This document shows positions 63,936 through 64,000 of a stretch of DNA of 64,000 nucleotides, one piece after another. The DNA is from Pectinophora gossypiella (lineage: Eukaryota > Arthropoda > Insecta > Lepidoptera > Gelechiidae): contig NC_065407.1 of the NCBI RefSeq assembly GCF_024362695.1, positions 1,054,001 to 1,118,000 on the forward strand. The letters run 5' to 3'. The notes under the pieces are model-generated. The model did no database searches and had not been told where the DNA came from. It saw only the letters and a program-made list of their open reading frames with translations. A program made the position numbers and the translations under genes. Each line of letters starts with the position of its first letter. Position 1 is the stretch's first letter.

Positions 63936-64000
63936 AAATAAAGATTTTACTTACTTACGACCACATCGGATGCGTCATTTAACAGGCTCAGATAGAATGT

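Overview
The window looks like lepidopteran (moth or butterfly) nuclear DNA. It is AT-rich and consists mostly of transposable-element debris. It carries several dispersed families typical of Lepidoptera: tRNA-headed SINEs with a GGTTCGAATCCC-like B box, a tail reading CCCAGCAGTGGGACGTATAT, and non-LTR retrotransposon 3' ends. Only one host gene is certain: the 3' seven exons of an otopetrin-family proton channel on the + strand (1273-5665). They splice in one consistent frame and end at a TAG; the 5' exons lie before the window. A GC-rich, TATA-less promoter-like block with a CCAAT box, an arthropod initiator and a clean splice donor (55600-55872) may be the first, non-coding exon of a + strand gene beyond the right edge.

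Layout. 1-5665: otopetrin 3' half, with transposon pieces filling its introns; one MITE appears to form the 3' splice region of exon 1273. 5.7-9.8 kb: SINE pieces and two MITE copies. 9800-13364: a 3.57 kb DNA transposon with perfect 40-bp terminal inverted repeats and subterminal motif arrays, holding a dead mariner transposase. 14075-17524: a non-autonomous LTR element with 617-bp LTRs (one difference seen), no coding capacity, and about 13 copies of a 23-bp repeat just inside the left LTR. 19546-26024: an intact-looking Ty3/Gypsy element with 107-bp LTRs, a 4-bp target duplication, gag, pol and two extra small ORFs ahead of gag; one encodes a predicted myristoylated single-pass membrane protein. 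It sits inside a copy of a long-TIR MITE. 26-64 kb: no host coding exon recognised. This part is a mosaic of four SINE families, LINE 3' remnants, long-TIR MITEs, fold-back hairpins, two tandem duplications, an ATCGAT-rich tract and one perfect 31-bp-arm palindrome.

The parts relate as follows. SINE tails repeat the end of LINE ORF2 including its stop codon, which fits SINEs borrowing LINE machinery. The LTR element without genes must be mobilised in trans. MITE families A and B recur as full, partial and nested copies, and this gives relative insertion ages. Family labels (SINE-1 to SINE-4, MITE-A to MITE-D) are local to this annotation. All repeat assignments come from comparing copies within the window and recognising conserved motifs by eye; no database search was made.
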